Origin: Mesorhizobium plurifarium
GTDB taxonomy: Bacteria > Pseudomonadota > Alphaproteobacteria > Rhizobiales > Rhizobiaceae
NCBI GenBank assembly: GCA_000824785.1
Contig: CCNB01000045.1
Location: 19,860-54,952 of the forward strand
Reading direction: 5' to 3'
Length of the DNA: 35,093 bases
Part shown: positions 16,753 to 24,876 of the stretch, piece by piece
How positions within the stretch are numbered: the first letter of the stretch is position 1
How the letters are laid out: each line of letters begins with the position of its first letter
Notes under the pieces: model-generated
The model's input: only the letters and a program-made list of their open reading frames with translations
What the model was told of the DNA's origin: nothing
Databases searched by the model: none
Made by a program: the position numbers and the translations under genes

Positions 16753-17442
16753 TCAGTTCTTCGACGCGCGCTTTTCGAGGCCGCGCGCATAGGCGAGAAG
16801 CTCCTCGAAATCGAGGTCGATATGCTCGCGCGCATGGCGCTGCGCGGCGCGCATGTCGGCGCCTTTTAGCAGCGCCACATAGGTCTCGTGCACGTCCTCG
16901 GCCGGCACCGGCTCGTTGCGCGCCCGTTGGTGCAGGGCGAAATACATCTGCAACCGGCTGGTCAGGCGCTGCCAGGTCTCGAGCAGCACCGAATTGTCGG
17001 CCCATTCGTGGATCAGCCCGTGCAGTTGCAGCGCCGTCTCGATCTGGCGCGTGGTGTCCTTTGCCCGTGTTGCCTGCTTCACCGCTTCATGGCGGCGGTC
17101 GAGCTCGTCGAAGAAGCGCTGGTCGCGCTGCGGCCAGGCGAGTTCGATGGCGAATTCATCGAGCACCTTGTTGAGCGAATAGGCGTCGATGATGTCCTTG
17201 GCGGCGACGTCGACGACGAAGGTTCCGGCATAGGGGATGCTGGTCAGGATGCCTTCCTGCACCAGCTCGCGCATCGCCTCGCGCAACGGTGCGCGGCTCA
17301 CCCGCATCTGCTCGGAAATCCGGAGCTCGTTGAGCTTCTGCCCGGGCTCCAACTGGCCGGTCAGGATGGCGCGCCTGAGCAGCGCGACGATCTCCGCCCT
17401 GCGCGTCGTATCCGCGATCGGACCGAAATCCAGCTTTGCCAT
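16753..17442 (-). CDS. GntR-family regulator with FCD domain
   Basis: The 229-residue regulator has a winged helix-turn-helix at about 10-75 (LRRAILTGQLEPGQKLNELRISEQMRVSRAPLREAM, then EGILTSIPYAGTFV) and an all-helical FCD ligand domain at about 85-220. The latter has Asp84 and three histidines (His142, His146, His217 by count) of the type that bind a metal in this subfamily. It lies 22 bp upstream of the enolase pair on the same strand, so it is probably co-transcribed with them and controls their promoter. A perfect palindrome 36 bp upstream is its likely operator. The ATG at 17442 follows GGGAG. Confidence 0.93.
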   Translation of the reverse strand: MAKLDFGPIADTTRRAEIVALLRRAILTGQLEPGQKLNELRISEQMRVSRAPLREAMRELVQEGILTSIPYAGTFVVDVAAKDIIDAYSLNKVLDEFAIELAWPQRDQRFFDELDRRHEAVKQATRAKDTTRQIETALQLHGLIHEWADNSVLLETWQRLTSRLQMYFALHQRARNEPVPAEDVHETYVALLKGADMRAAQRHAREHIDLDFEELLAYARGLEKRASKN

Positions 17443-17478
17443 GGGTCGACTCCCAAGAGGAATTTCTGCAAGACAAGC

Positions 17479-17494
17479 AGATTGTCGACAATCT
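17479..17494. promoter_or_regulatory. Candidate GntR operator
   Basis: AGATTGTC-GACAATCT is a perfect 16-bp palindrome containing TTGTCGACAA, which has the TTGT-NN-ACAA form common for FCD-type GntR regulators. It lies 36 bp upstream of the GntR start and between it and the oxygenase stop at 17540. The site probably serves autoregulation and control of the downstream enolase genes. Confidence 0.75.
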
Positions 17495-17539
17495 AACAAG
17501 AGCTGATTTCCACGAACTCCGGATTTTGAACCGGCAGTC

Positions 17540-18331
17540 TCAAGCCGCTCGCCCGTAGAAACCGATCCGCTCCTCGTCGGTGAACATCACGCCGGGGCGC
17601 TCATAGTAGGAGAACACCGCGATCATGCGCTCGCGATTGCCTTCGACGGTGGTGACGCGGTGTGCGGTGTTCTTGCCGCGGAACACGTTCAGCGTGCCGG
17701 CTTTGATGCGCAGGATCTTTGCCTCGGGATCGCGTCCCTCGAGGAGTTTCGCCACGCCGTCATAGTTCGGGTTGTCGTCCGAGCGCAGGTCGGTGCGGTA
17801 TTCGAAGTCGCCGCCGCGCTCCGGCGCCTGCAGCAGAAGCGTCGTGGTGAATTCCGAGCGATCGAAATGCCAGTTGAGCGCTTCGCCGGCGCGGTAGCCC
17901 ATGACATTGGCTCGGGCGAGGGGATCCTGCATGACGTAAAGGTGCGGCTTGTCCATCGTCGCCGCCAGGAACCGCACCAGCGGCTCGTATTCGTAAATCG
18001 AAAGCACGGTGCTGCCGGGAATCTGGTCGGCGCAGACCGTGTGGCTGATCGTCTCGACCTTGCGCAGCGCCGGATGATCCGGCGAAAGCTCCGGGATCGA
18101 CGGCTTGAAATAGATGTTGTGCATCCGCCTGTGGATATGCGAGCGCGTGTCCATCACCGGCCGGATCTCGGCGACGGCCTTTTCGGCCATGCCGGGGCGC
18201 AGGAAGCCTTCGAGGTTGAACATGCCGTTGGTTGCCAGCGCGGCCTTGGACTCGTCCACCAGCCGTTGCCATTCGGGGGTGCCTTCGCGGTCGAGCGGGT
18301 AGCGGTCCAGGTCGAGAATGGTTTCGATCAT
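17540..18331 (-). CDS. Fe(II)/2-oxoglutarate-dependent oxygenase
   Basis: The 263-residue protein carries a jelly-roll core with the iron triad His155-x-Asp157 (LNWHFDRSEF) and His224 (TAHRV), and a 2-oxoglutarate-binding arginine in GNRERM (Arg233 or Arg235). The layout, with LLLQAPERGGDFEYR after the HxD motif, resembles the small oxygenase family that includes free-amino-acid hydroxylases and BesD-type halogenases. The aspartate is present, whereas halogenases have a small residue there, so hydroxylation or oxidative demethylation is predicted. It diverges from a LysR gene and is followed by GntR and the enolases. The ATG at 18331 follows GGAGGACGCT. Confidence 0.85.
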   Translation of the reverse strand: MIETILDLDRYPLDREGTPEWQRLVDESKAALATNGMFNLEGFLRPGMAEKAVAEIRPVMDTRSHIHRRMHNIYFKPSIPELSPDHPALRKVETISHTVCADQIPGSTVLSIYEYEPLVRFLAATMDKPHLYVMQDPLARANVMGYRAGEALNWHFDRSEFTTTLLLQAPERGGDFEYRTDLRSDDNPNYDGVAKLLEGRDPEAKILRIKAGTLNVFRGKNTAHRVTTVEGNRERMIAVFSYYERPGVMFTDEERIGFYGRAA

Positions 18332-18430
18332 AGCGTCCTCCGAAATCTGGAGGTCACTACGCACCAAGGAAAACTTTGTCACAACGCGGAAAATTGTTAG
18401 GGTTTCCCAAGAAAAACTTTCGAGGATGGC
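18332..18430. promoter_or_regulatory. Divergent oxygenase/LysR control region with direct repeats
   Basis: Two near-identical 12-mers, AAGGAAAACTTT (18366-18377) and AAGAAAAACTTT (18409-18420), lie 43 bp apart, about four helical turns. Between them is GGAAA-N10-TTTCC (18388-18407). Such spaced sites on one face of the helix are typical for LysR tetramers, so this is the likely binding region of the regulator at 18431. Confidence 0.5.
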
Positions 18431-19357
18431 ATGGAAAAGTTTCCGCCATTGAACGCGATGAGGGCTTTCGAGGTCGCGGCCCGCGCCGGTTCCTTCACGC
18501 TTGCCGCCACCGAGCTCGGCGTCTCCTCGGCCGCGGTCAGCCAGCAGATCCGCAACTTGGAAGACTGGTTCGGCAAGCAGCTCTTCATGCGCAACGGCAA
18601 CCGCATCGCGTTGACCGACGCCGGCCACGCCATCTATCCGCAGACGGCGCACGCGCTGGGCGAGATCGCGGCGGTCGGCCGGCGCATGCTGGAAGGCGGC
18701 CCGCGCACGCGCCTCGTGGTCAGCGTGCCGTTCTCGCTCGCCGAGCTTTGGCTGGCGCCGCGATTGGCGGTGCTGCTTGAAAGCTTCCCGCAAATGGCAA
18801 TCGACGTCCGCGTCGAGGACGATCCGATCGACGTGGTGCGCCAGAACATCGACCTGCGCATCTCCTATGGCGACTACCACTATCCGGCGCTGAAAATGGT
18901 CCGGCTCGTCCATGACGACGTCCTGCCGGTCGCAGCCCCCGAGTTCTGCCAGCGCCACGGCGCTGCCGATCTGGCGGACATGCATGAAAGCCACTTCATC
19001 CACACCAATTGGGGGCCGAATTATGCCTCGCATCCGAGCTGGGCGGACTGGTTCGCCGCCGCCGGCGGCAACCGCGCGCCGGACCCCTCGCATGGCCGCC
19101 GCGTCGGCTTGTCCAGCCTGGCAATCGGCGCGGCGCGGCTTGGCCTGGGGATAGCTCTGGGCCAAAGGGTCATGGCGAGCCCCGACCTGGAGGCAGGCCG
19201 ATTGATCGCCCTGTCCTCCGTCTCGGTTCGCCTCGGCCAGCCCTATTGCGCCTTCATGCTGCCGGCCAAGGCCGAGCGTGCCGATATCGCCGGCCTGGTC
19301 GAACTGCTTGCGAGCAATCCCCGCGAAGCCACGCACAGTGCAGTCGTCGGGGACTGA
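18431..19357 (+). CDS. LysR-family transcriptional regulator, GcvA-like
   Basis: The 308-residue regulator has an N-terminal helix-turn-helix (PPLNAMRAFEVAARAGSFTL, then GVSSAAVSQQIRNLE, LFMRNGNRIALTDAG) typical of the GcvA/AmpR branch, and a substrate-binding domain from about 90 to 295 (VSVPFSLAELWLAPRL, IDLRISYGDYHY). It diverges from the oxygenase gene with 99 bp between starts and probably activates it. The ATG at 18431 follows CGAGGATGGC. Its stop is followed by a strong stem-loop at 19376-19409. Confidence 0.93.
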   Translation: MEKFPPLNAMRAFEVAARAGSFTLAATELGVSSAAVSQQIRNLEDWFGKQLFMRNGNRIALTDAGHAIYPQTAHALGEIAAVGRRMLEGGPRTRLVVSVPFSLAELWLAPRLAVLLESFPQMAIDVRVEDDPIDVVRQNIDLRISYGDYHYPALKMVRLVHDDVLPVAAPEFCQRHGAADLADMHESHFIHTNWGPNYASHPSWADWFAAAGGNRAPDPSHGRRVGLSSLAIGAARLGLGIALGQRVMASPDLEAGRLIALSSVSVRLGQPYCAFMLPAKAERADIAGLVELLASNPREATHSAVVGD

Positions 19358-19375
19358 CTGAACCCACACAGCAAA

Positions 19376-19409
19376 ACGGCGCCCTCGACGTGGGAGTCGA
19401 GGGCGCCGT
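19376..19409. terminator. Terminator between LysR and efflux operon
   Basis: A perfect 14-bp stem, ACGGCGCCCTCGAC (19376-19389) with GTCGAGGGCGCCGT (19396-19409), closes the loop GTGGGA. It sits between convergent genes. On the minus strand it is followed by TTTTGCTG, so it mainly ends the RND operon. Confidence 0.75.
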
Positions 19410-19433
19410 CGGACCGGAAACTGATGGGGGTTA

Positions 19434-20582
19434 TCAGCTGGCCGGTTTCGGTTGCGGCAAGGGAGAAACCGGCATTCCGGGTCCGATCTTCTGCAGATTG
19501 CCCGTGATCACCTGGTCGGTCTCGGAGATGCCGGAGGTCACGGAAATCAGGTCGCCGTCGGTGGGCCCAAGCGATACCAGCTTCTGGTCGACGGTGTTGC
19601 CCTTGCCGATGACATAGAGGTACTTGCCGAGCTGGCTGGAACCGAGCGCCACTTGCGGCACCATCAGCGTGTTGGGCTGCTCCTTCACATGCAGCCGCAC
19701 CCGTACATATTGCCCCGGCAACAGCGTGAACTTCGCGTTGCCGATCGTGGCGCGCGCCGTGATGGTGCCGGTCGAATGGTCGATCGTGTTGTCGATGAAG
19801 GTGAGCTCGCCCTTTTGGCTGGGTTGTGTCTCGCCGGGCAGCAAAACGTCGACGGCGATCGGCCCGTTGGCCTTCGCCTGCTCGATCTGCACGAGATCGC
19901 TCTCGCTCGGATTGAAGGTCACATAGATCGGGTCGAGTTGCACTAGCGTGTTGAGCACCGTGCCGGCGACGCTGACCAGCGTGCCGACCGAGGCCTGGTT
20001 GCGGCCGATGCGTCCCGGGAACGGCGCCTTGATCTCGGCATAGCCGAGATTGAGCTCGGCCGTCCGCACCGCTGCCTGGTCGACGGCAAGCGCGGCCTGG
20101 GCCGTACGCAGATTGCTGGTGCGCTGGTCGAAGCTGTCCTTGTCGAGATAGCCGGCCTTGGCGAGGTCGGTGCCGCGGCCGAGATTGGACTTTGCATATT
20201 CGAGCGTCGCGGTATCGCGCTGCACCTGTGCCTTCGCCTGGTCCAGCGCGGCCTGATAGTCGTCGGGCGCGATGCGGTAGAGCAGGTCGCCCTGCTTGAC
20301 GTCGCTGCCGTCGGCCGCGGTCTGCTCCTGCAGATAACCCGGCACACGGGCCTGCAGCGTGATGCTGCGGATCGGCTCGACCCGCGCGGCGTAGTCGAGA
20401 TAGATCGGCAGCGTCTTCTTGACGACATTCACCACCGGCACCGGCATGACGAAGGCCGCCGGGGCGGGCGCTGCGCCCGCGGTGCCGCTGCCGAGATAGC
20501 CCGGATTCAGCAGGTGGACACTTGCCACCGACACTGCGCCCACCGCGACGGCGGCGCCTAGAGCGATTTTCCATCTACGCAT
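19434..20582 (-). CDS. RND efflux periplasmic adaptor (membrane-fusion protein)
   Basis: The 382-residue AcrA/MexA-type adaptor links the pump to an outer-membrane channel. It has an N-terminal membrane anchor or signal (MRRWKIALGAAVAVGAVSVASV), a first lipoyl half near 75-105 (ITLQARVPGYLQEQTAADGSDVKQGDLLY), a helical hairpin at about 105-170, the second lipoyl half (IKAPFPGRIGRNQASVGTLV) and beta-barrel domains (IYVTFNPSES, LPGQYVRVRL). No lipobox cysteine is evident. The ATG at 20582 follows GGAGACCAAA; a TTG at 20594 is less likely. It comes after the pump gene, the reverse of the usual order. Confidence 0.93.
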   Translation of the reverse strand: MRRWKIALGAAVAVGAVSVASVHLLNPGYLGSGTAGAAPAPAAFVMPVPVVNVVKKTLPIYLDYAARVEPIRSITLQARVPGYLQEQTAADGSDVKQGDLLYRIAPDDYQAALDQAKAQVQRDTATLEYAKSNLGRGTDLAKAGYLDKDSFDQRTSNLRTAQAALAVDQAAVRTAELNLGYAEIKAPFPGRIGRNQASVGTLVSVAGTVLNTLVQLDPIYVTFNPSESDLVQIEQAKANGPIAVDVLLPGETQPSQKGELTFIDNTIDHSTGTITARATIGNAKFTLLPGQYVRVRLHVKEQPNTLMVPQVALGSSQLGKYLYVIGKGNTVDQKLVSLGPTDGDLISVTSGISETDQVITGNLQKIGPGMPVSPLPQPKPAS

Positions 20583-20596
20583 TTTGGTCTCCAATC

Positions 20597-23500
20597 TTAT
20601 TCAGCCGCTTGTGCGAGCGGCTGAAGCGCCGGCTCGGCGGTCGGTTCGATTTCTTTTGGCTGAGGGGCGTCGTGGTGCCCCTTGGCTGGTTCTTTTTCGC
20701 CGCGCTCGCGCAGCTGTTCGATCACCGCGTAGAAGACGGGCACGAAGACCAGCGACAGGATGGTCGCCGCCACCATGCCGCCGAAGACGGTGGTGCCGAT
20801 CGACTGCCGGCTGGCAGCGCCCGCGCCCGTCGCGAACATCAGCGGCAGCACGCCGAGGATGAAGGCGAAGGCCGTCATCAGGATCGGCCTTAGCCTCAGC
20901 CGTGCCGCTTCCATCGATGCCTCGATAATGGTCAGGCCTTCCTCGCGCCGGCGTCTGGCGAACTCGACGATCAGGATCGCGTTCTTCGCCGCCAGGCCGA
21001 TCAGCATGACGAAGCCGATCTGCGAGTAGACGTCGATCTGCATGCCGCGCAGCAGGAGCACCACGAAGGCGCCGAACAAAGCCAGCGGCACGGCGAGCAG
21101 CACCATGAAGGGCATCGCCCAGCTTTCATACTGCGCCGCCAGGATCAGGAAGACGAAGACGATCGCCAGCCCGAACACGACAGACGCGATCGATCCAGCC
21201 TTGAGCTCCTGGAACGTGATGCCGGTCCATTCGTAGCCGAAGTCGCGTGGCAGCACGTTGGCCGCCGCCCGCTCCATCGCGGCCACCGCCTGTCCGGACG
21301 AGAAGCCGGGGGCAGCGCCGCCATTGATCAGGGCCGAGGCGTTGTTGTTGTAATGCGGCACGGTCTCCGGACCGACGATCGGCACCAGCTTGCCCAGCGT
21401 GCTCAGCGGCACCATGCCGCCCGACGCGTTGCGCACGTAGAGCCTGGAGATGTCGGTTGCGTCGGCGCGCGCGTCCTTGTCGGCCTGGATGGTCACCCGG
21501 AAGGTGCGGCCGAACAGGTTGAAGTCGTTGACGTAGAGCGAGCCGAGATAGATCTGCAGCGTGTTGAAGACGTCCGGCAGGTTGAGGCCGAGAAGCTTCG
21601 CCTTGCTGCGGTCGAGGTCGTAGTTGAACTGCGGCGTCGAGGTCGAGAAGGACGAGAACAGCTGCTGCGGGTTGAGTTCGGGCTGCTTGCGCGCCTCCGC
21701 GATCAGCGCCTGCGTGACGTCGTTCAGTGCAGCGCTGCCGCGACCCGATAGGTCCTCCACCTGGAACTCGAAGCCACCGGTGGTGCCGAGGCCCGGGATC
21801 GAGGGCGGATCGAAGGACAGCGCGAAGGCTTCAGGCATCTGCAACAGCTTGCCGCGCACCTGCTCGACGAGCTTCGAGGCGCTCTGGTCAGGCCCGCGCT
21901 CGTCCCAGGGCTTCAGGATGGCGAACTCGACCGCTGAGTTCGACTGCGCGGCGCTGGTGAGGAAATTTAGGCCGCTGATCGAGCCGACGATGTCGACGCC
22001 GGGCGTGTTCTGCAGGATGTCGCGCGCCTTCTGCGCCACCGCGTCGGTGCGTTCGAGTGAAGCGCCGTCCGGCAACTGGATAACGACAAAGAAATAGCCT
22101 TGGTCTTCGACGGGCAGGAAGGTCGAGGGCAATTTCTGCCAGACGAAGTAAGTGGCGACCAGGCCGGCCGCGAACAGGCCGAGCATGATCCAGCGCAGCT
22201 TGATCAGGATGCGCACGCCATGCGCATAGGCATGCGACAGCCAGTCGAAGCCGGCATTGAACCAGCGGAAGAGCACGAACTGGGTCGCGCCGCGATGGCG
22301 CAGGAAGGCAGCGCTCAGCGCCGGCGACAGCGTCAGCGAGTTGAAGGCCGAGATGCCGACCGATATCGCCACGGTCAACGCGAACTGGTTGTAGAGCCGG
22401 CCGGAAACGCCCGGGATGAAGGCGACGGGGATGAACACCGCCATCAGCACCGCCGTGGTGGCGATGATCGGTCCCGTCACCTCGGCCATCGCCGCGCGTG
22501 TCGCGGCCAGCGGCTTGAGCCCGGCCTCGAGCTGTCGTTCGACATTCTCGACCACGACGATGGCGTCGTCGACGACAAGGCCGATCGCCAGCACCATGCC
22601 GAGCAGCGAGAGCATGTTGAGCGAGAAGCCCAGCATGTACATGATCGCCAGCGTCGCGATCAGCGAGACGGGAATGGCGATGGTGGGGATGATGGTGGTG
22701 CGCCAGCTCTGCAGGAAGACGAACACCACCGCCACGACCAGCACCAGCGCCTCGCCGAGCGTGATCAGCACGTCATGCATCGAGGCCGACACGAAGCGTG
22801 TCGTGTCGTAATGCATGGCGTAGTTGACGCCCTTCGGGAAACGCTGCGACAGCTCCTGCATCTTGTCCTTGACCCGCTGCTGCAGGTCGAGCGCGTTGGA
22901 ACCCGGCATCTGGTAGACGGCCAGAACCACGGTCGGGTCCTTGCCGAAGAAGGCGGACGAGGAATATTGCAGCGCGCCGAGCTCGATGCGGGCGACGTCG
23001 CGCAGCCGCACCAGCGAGCCATTCTGCGAGTTCGCGCGCACGACGATATCGCCGAATTCCTTCGGGTCACTCAAGCGGCCGACCGCGTTAACCTGCATCT
23101 CGAAGGCGGTTCCGGCCGGCGCCGGCGACTGGCCGATCTTGCCGGCCGCCACCTGCACGTTCTGCTCGGAAATGGCGTTCTGCACATCGACCGCGGTTAT
23201 GCCGAGATTGGCCAATTTGTCCGGGTCGAGCCAGACGCGCATCGAATAGCGGCGCTCGCCGAAGATCTGCACGTCGCCGACGCCGGGCAGGCGCTTCAGC
23301 GGGTCGACGACCTGCAGATAGGCGAGATTGCTCAGCGCCACCGGATCGACGGAGCCGTCCGGCGAGGTGAGGTCGACGATCAGCACGAAATTGGGGTTCT
23401 GCTTCTTGATCGTCACACCGCCCTGATTGACGATGGCCGGCAGGGAGGACGCCGCCTGGCTGACGCGATTCTGCACGTCGACCGCCGCCGTGCTCAGCGG

Positions 23501-23794
23501 ATAGCCGACATCGAAGGTGATGGTGATGGTCGACGAGCCGTCATTCGAGCTCGTCGACGACATGTAGGTCATGCCTTGCACGCCGTTGATCTGCTGCTCG
23601 AGCGGCGTGGTGACCGTATCGGCCACGACCTGCGCGCTGGCGCCCGGATAATGTGCGCTGACCACGACCTGCGGCGGCGTGATGTCCGGGAACTGCGAAA
23701 CCGGCAACAGGAAATAGGCGATCGCGCCGGCGAGCACCATGATGATGGCGATCGCCGACGCGAAGATCGGACGGTGGATGAAGAAGTTTACCAT
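20597..23794 (-). CDS. RND multidrug efflux pump, HAE-1 family inner-membrane subunit
   Basis: The 1065-residue protein is an AcrB/MexB-like proton-driven trimer subunit. It starts with the family signature VNFFIHRPIFASAIAIIMVLAGAIA and has large periplasmic domains (about 40-335 and 560-870). The fourth membrane helix carries GLVVDDAIVVVENVER with the paired proton-relay aspartates, and the C-terminal half has GLAAKNAILIVEFARRRREEG. Twelve membrane helices are expected in this family. It overlaps the upstream small gene by 7 bases, and its stop is 14 bases before the adaptor start. No outer-membrane channel gene is present, so it probably recruits one encoded elsewhere. Confidence 0.96.
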   Translation of the reverse strand: MVNFFIHRPIFASAIAIIMVLAGAIAYFLLPVSQFPDITPPQVVVSAHYPGASAQVVADTVTTPLEQQINGVQGMTYMSSTSSNDGSSTITITFDVGYPLSTAAVDVQNRVSQAASSLPAIVNQGGVTIKKQNPNFVLIVDLTSPDGSVDPVALSNLAYLQVVDPLKRLPGVGDVQIFGERRYSMRVWLDPDKLANLGITAVDVQNAISEQNVQVAAGKIGQSPAPAGTAFEMQVNAVGRLSDPKEFGDIVVRANSQNGSLVRLRDVARIELGALQYSSSAFFGKDPTVVLAVYQMPGSNALDLQQRVKDKMQELSQRFPKGVNYAMHYDTTRFVSASMHDVLITLGEALVLVVAVVFVFLQSWRTTIIPTIAIPVSLIATLAIMYMLGFSLNMLSLLGMVLAIGLVVDDAIVVVENVERQLEAGLKPLAATRAAMAEVTGPIIATTAVLMAVFIPVAFIPGVSGRLYNQFALTVAISVGISAFNSLTLSPALSAAFLRHRGATQFVLFRWFNAGFDWLSHAYAHGVRILIKLRWIMLGLFAAGLVATYFVWQKLPSTFLPVEDQGYFFVVIQLPDGASLERTDAVAQKARDILQNTPGVDIVGSISGLNFLTSAAQSNSAVEFAILKPWDERGPDQSASKLVEQVRGKLLQMPEAFALSFDPPSIPGLGTTGGFEFQVEDLSGRGSAALNDVTQALIAEARKQPELNPQQLFSSFSTSTPQFNYDLDRSKAKLLGLNLPDVFNTLQIYLGSLYVNDFNLFGRTFRVTIQADKDARADATDISRLYVRNASGGMVPLSTLGKLVPIVGPETVPHYNNNASALINGGAAPGFSSGQAVAAMERAAANVLPRDFGYEWTGITFQELKAGSIASVVFGLAIVFVFLILAAQYESWAMPFMVLLAVPLALFGAFVVLLLRGMQIDVYSQIGFVMLIGLAAKNAILIVEFARRRREEGLTIIEASMEAARLRLRPILMTAFAFILGVLPLMFATGAGAASRQSIGTTVFGGMVAATILSLVFVPVFYAVIEQLRERGEKEPAKGHHDAPQPKEIEPTAEPALQPLAQAAE

Positions 23795-24027
23795 GATGCG
23801 GACGCCTCGCCGAACGGTTTTGCGAAATGGCGCAGGCGCCGGGCCCGGCCGGAACCGGAATCCTGCAGGAAGGATGGCAGGACTTCATCGTCCGGCGCCT
23901 GTTCCGCCGCGCGCTGGCGCAGCAGCCGTTCGAAGGCTTTGGGGTCGATCCCGTCCGCCTTCATCACCAGCCGGATCATCGGATCCCGGATGGCTTCGTC
24001 GATCGTCAGGTCTTTGCGCTTTTGCAT
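23788..24027 (-). CDS. Small conserved-type protein leading the efflux operon
   Basis: The 79-residue protein is charged and soluble, with no signal peptide or membrane segment. Its first half (KRKDLTIDEAIRDPMIRLVMKADGIDPKAFERLL) looks helical, and the second half is Arg/Ser-rich. I do not recognise a named family. The ATG at 24027 follows AAGGAG at 8 bases and is preferred over an in-frame start at 24105. Its stop overlaps the RND pump start by 7 bases, so translation is coupled and it is first in the TetR-controlled operon. A regulatory or assembly role is possible but not shown by the sequence. Confidence 0.75.
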   Translation of the reverse strand: MQKRKDLTIDEAIRDPMIRLVMKADGIDPKAFERLLRQRAAEQAPDDEVLPSFLQDSGSGRARRLRHFAKPFGEASASW

Positions 24028-24183
24028 AGGAGTGGCTCCTTGCTCGGCCCGCATCGCATGATCACGGACCGCTTTTTTCTCGTTCTTCACCGGCCGAAGC
24101 CGCATGACAGGCAGGTTTTGCGTCCTATTTCACTCTGGCAGGGCTATCGGAGGCCTTGTCGTTTGACGGCGAGTGATATAGGT

Positions 24184-24224
24184 GTTACCAGTAAGTAACA
24201 TGCTGGAAGTTACAGACCGGTAAC
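24184..24224. promoter_or_regulatory. Tandem TetR operators
   Basis: Two 16-bp palindromes of identical form GTTAC-N6-GTAAC occur at 24184-24199 and 24209-24224, with centres 25 bp apart. The outer flanks also match as GGTGTTACC (24181-24189) and GGTAACACC (24219-24227), making a nested larger dyad. They lie between the divergent TetR gene and the efflux operon, where a TetR dimer pair would repress both. Confidence 0.85.
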
Positions 24225-24235
24225 ACCCTAGTCAA
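24207..24235 (-). promoter_or_regulatory. Candidate promoter of the efflux operon
   Basis: On the minus strand TTGACT (24235-24230), a 17-bp spacer and TAACTT (24212-24207) form a plausible sigma70-type promoter. The spacer and -10 are covered by the downstream TetR operator at 24209-24224, consistent with repression by occlusion. Confidence 0.5.
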
Positions 24236-24278
24236 GAGGTGGCGACGGTTTTTTTGGAAACGACGAAAGGAGATCATC

Positions 24279-24860
24279 ATGACTGACGGCGTCGCGGAGC
24301 GTTCCCGCCCCCGGGATCGGATCCTGGAGACGGCGCAGGACATGTTCCACAAGCACGGCATCAAGGGCGTTGGCGTCGACGCCATCACCGAGGCTGCCGG
24401 CACCAACAAGATGACGCTTTACCGTCACTTCGAGTCCAAGGACGAGCTGATCATCGAATGCCTGCGCGCCACGGCGGCGAAGGGTGCCGCGGTTTGGGAT
24501 GAATTCGAGGCTCAGCATCCCGGCGACAAGCTGGCGCAACTCCATGCCTGGGTTCGCAAAGTCGCGGACATGCTCGCTTCCGACAGCCGTGGCTGCGACA
24601 TGGCCAATGCCGCGGTCGAGCTGACGGAGACGGATCATCCGGCGAGGCGCGTGATCAAGGAGCTCAAGCAGGCCCAGCGCGACCGCCTCGTCGCGCTATG
24701 CCGGGACGCCGGCATCGGGCAGGCGGAGCTTCTGGCGGACACGCTGTCGCTGTTGTTCGAGGGCGCACGCGTGAGCGTGCAGACCGTGGGCAGCGAGGGG
24801 CCGAGCGCGCAATTCGTGCGCATGGCAGAAAGCCTGATCGCCTCGTTCCGCGCGCGCTGA
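24279..24860 (+). CDS. TetR-family transcriptional regulator of the efflux operon
   Basis: The 193-residue protein has the TetR helix-turn-helix at about 13-60 (RDRILETAQDMFHKHGIKGVGVDAITEAAGTNKMTLYRHFESKDEL) and a helical ligand domain with a TetR_C-like region (RGCDMANAAVELTETDHPARRVIKELK). It diverges from the small-protein/RND/adaptor operon across two palindromic operators and is almost certainly its local repressor. The ATG at 24279 follows AAAGGAGATCATC. Confidence 0.94.
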   Translation: MTDGVAERSRPRDRILETAQDMFHKHGIKGVGVDAITEAAGTNKMTLYRHFESKDELIIECLRATAAKGAAVWDEFEAQHPGDKLAQLHAWVRKVADMLASDSRGCDMANAAVELTETDHPARRVIKELKQAQRDRLVALCRDAGIGQAELLADTLSLLFEGARVSVQTVGSEGPSAQFVRMAESLIASFRAR

Positions 24861-24876
24861 ACGCGACTTACGGACT

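Noticed and set aside
22100..24061. A 653-residue plus-strand frame opposite the RND pump gene
   Set aside because: It is antisense to a strongly conserved pump, with composition (Arg, His, Asp, Gln-rich) typical of a reverse-frame shadow in GC-rich DNA.
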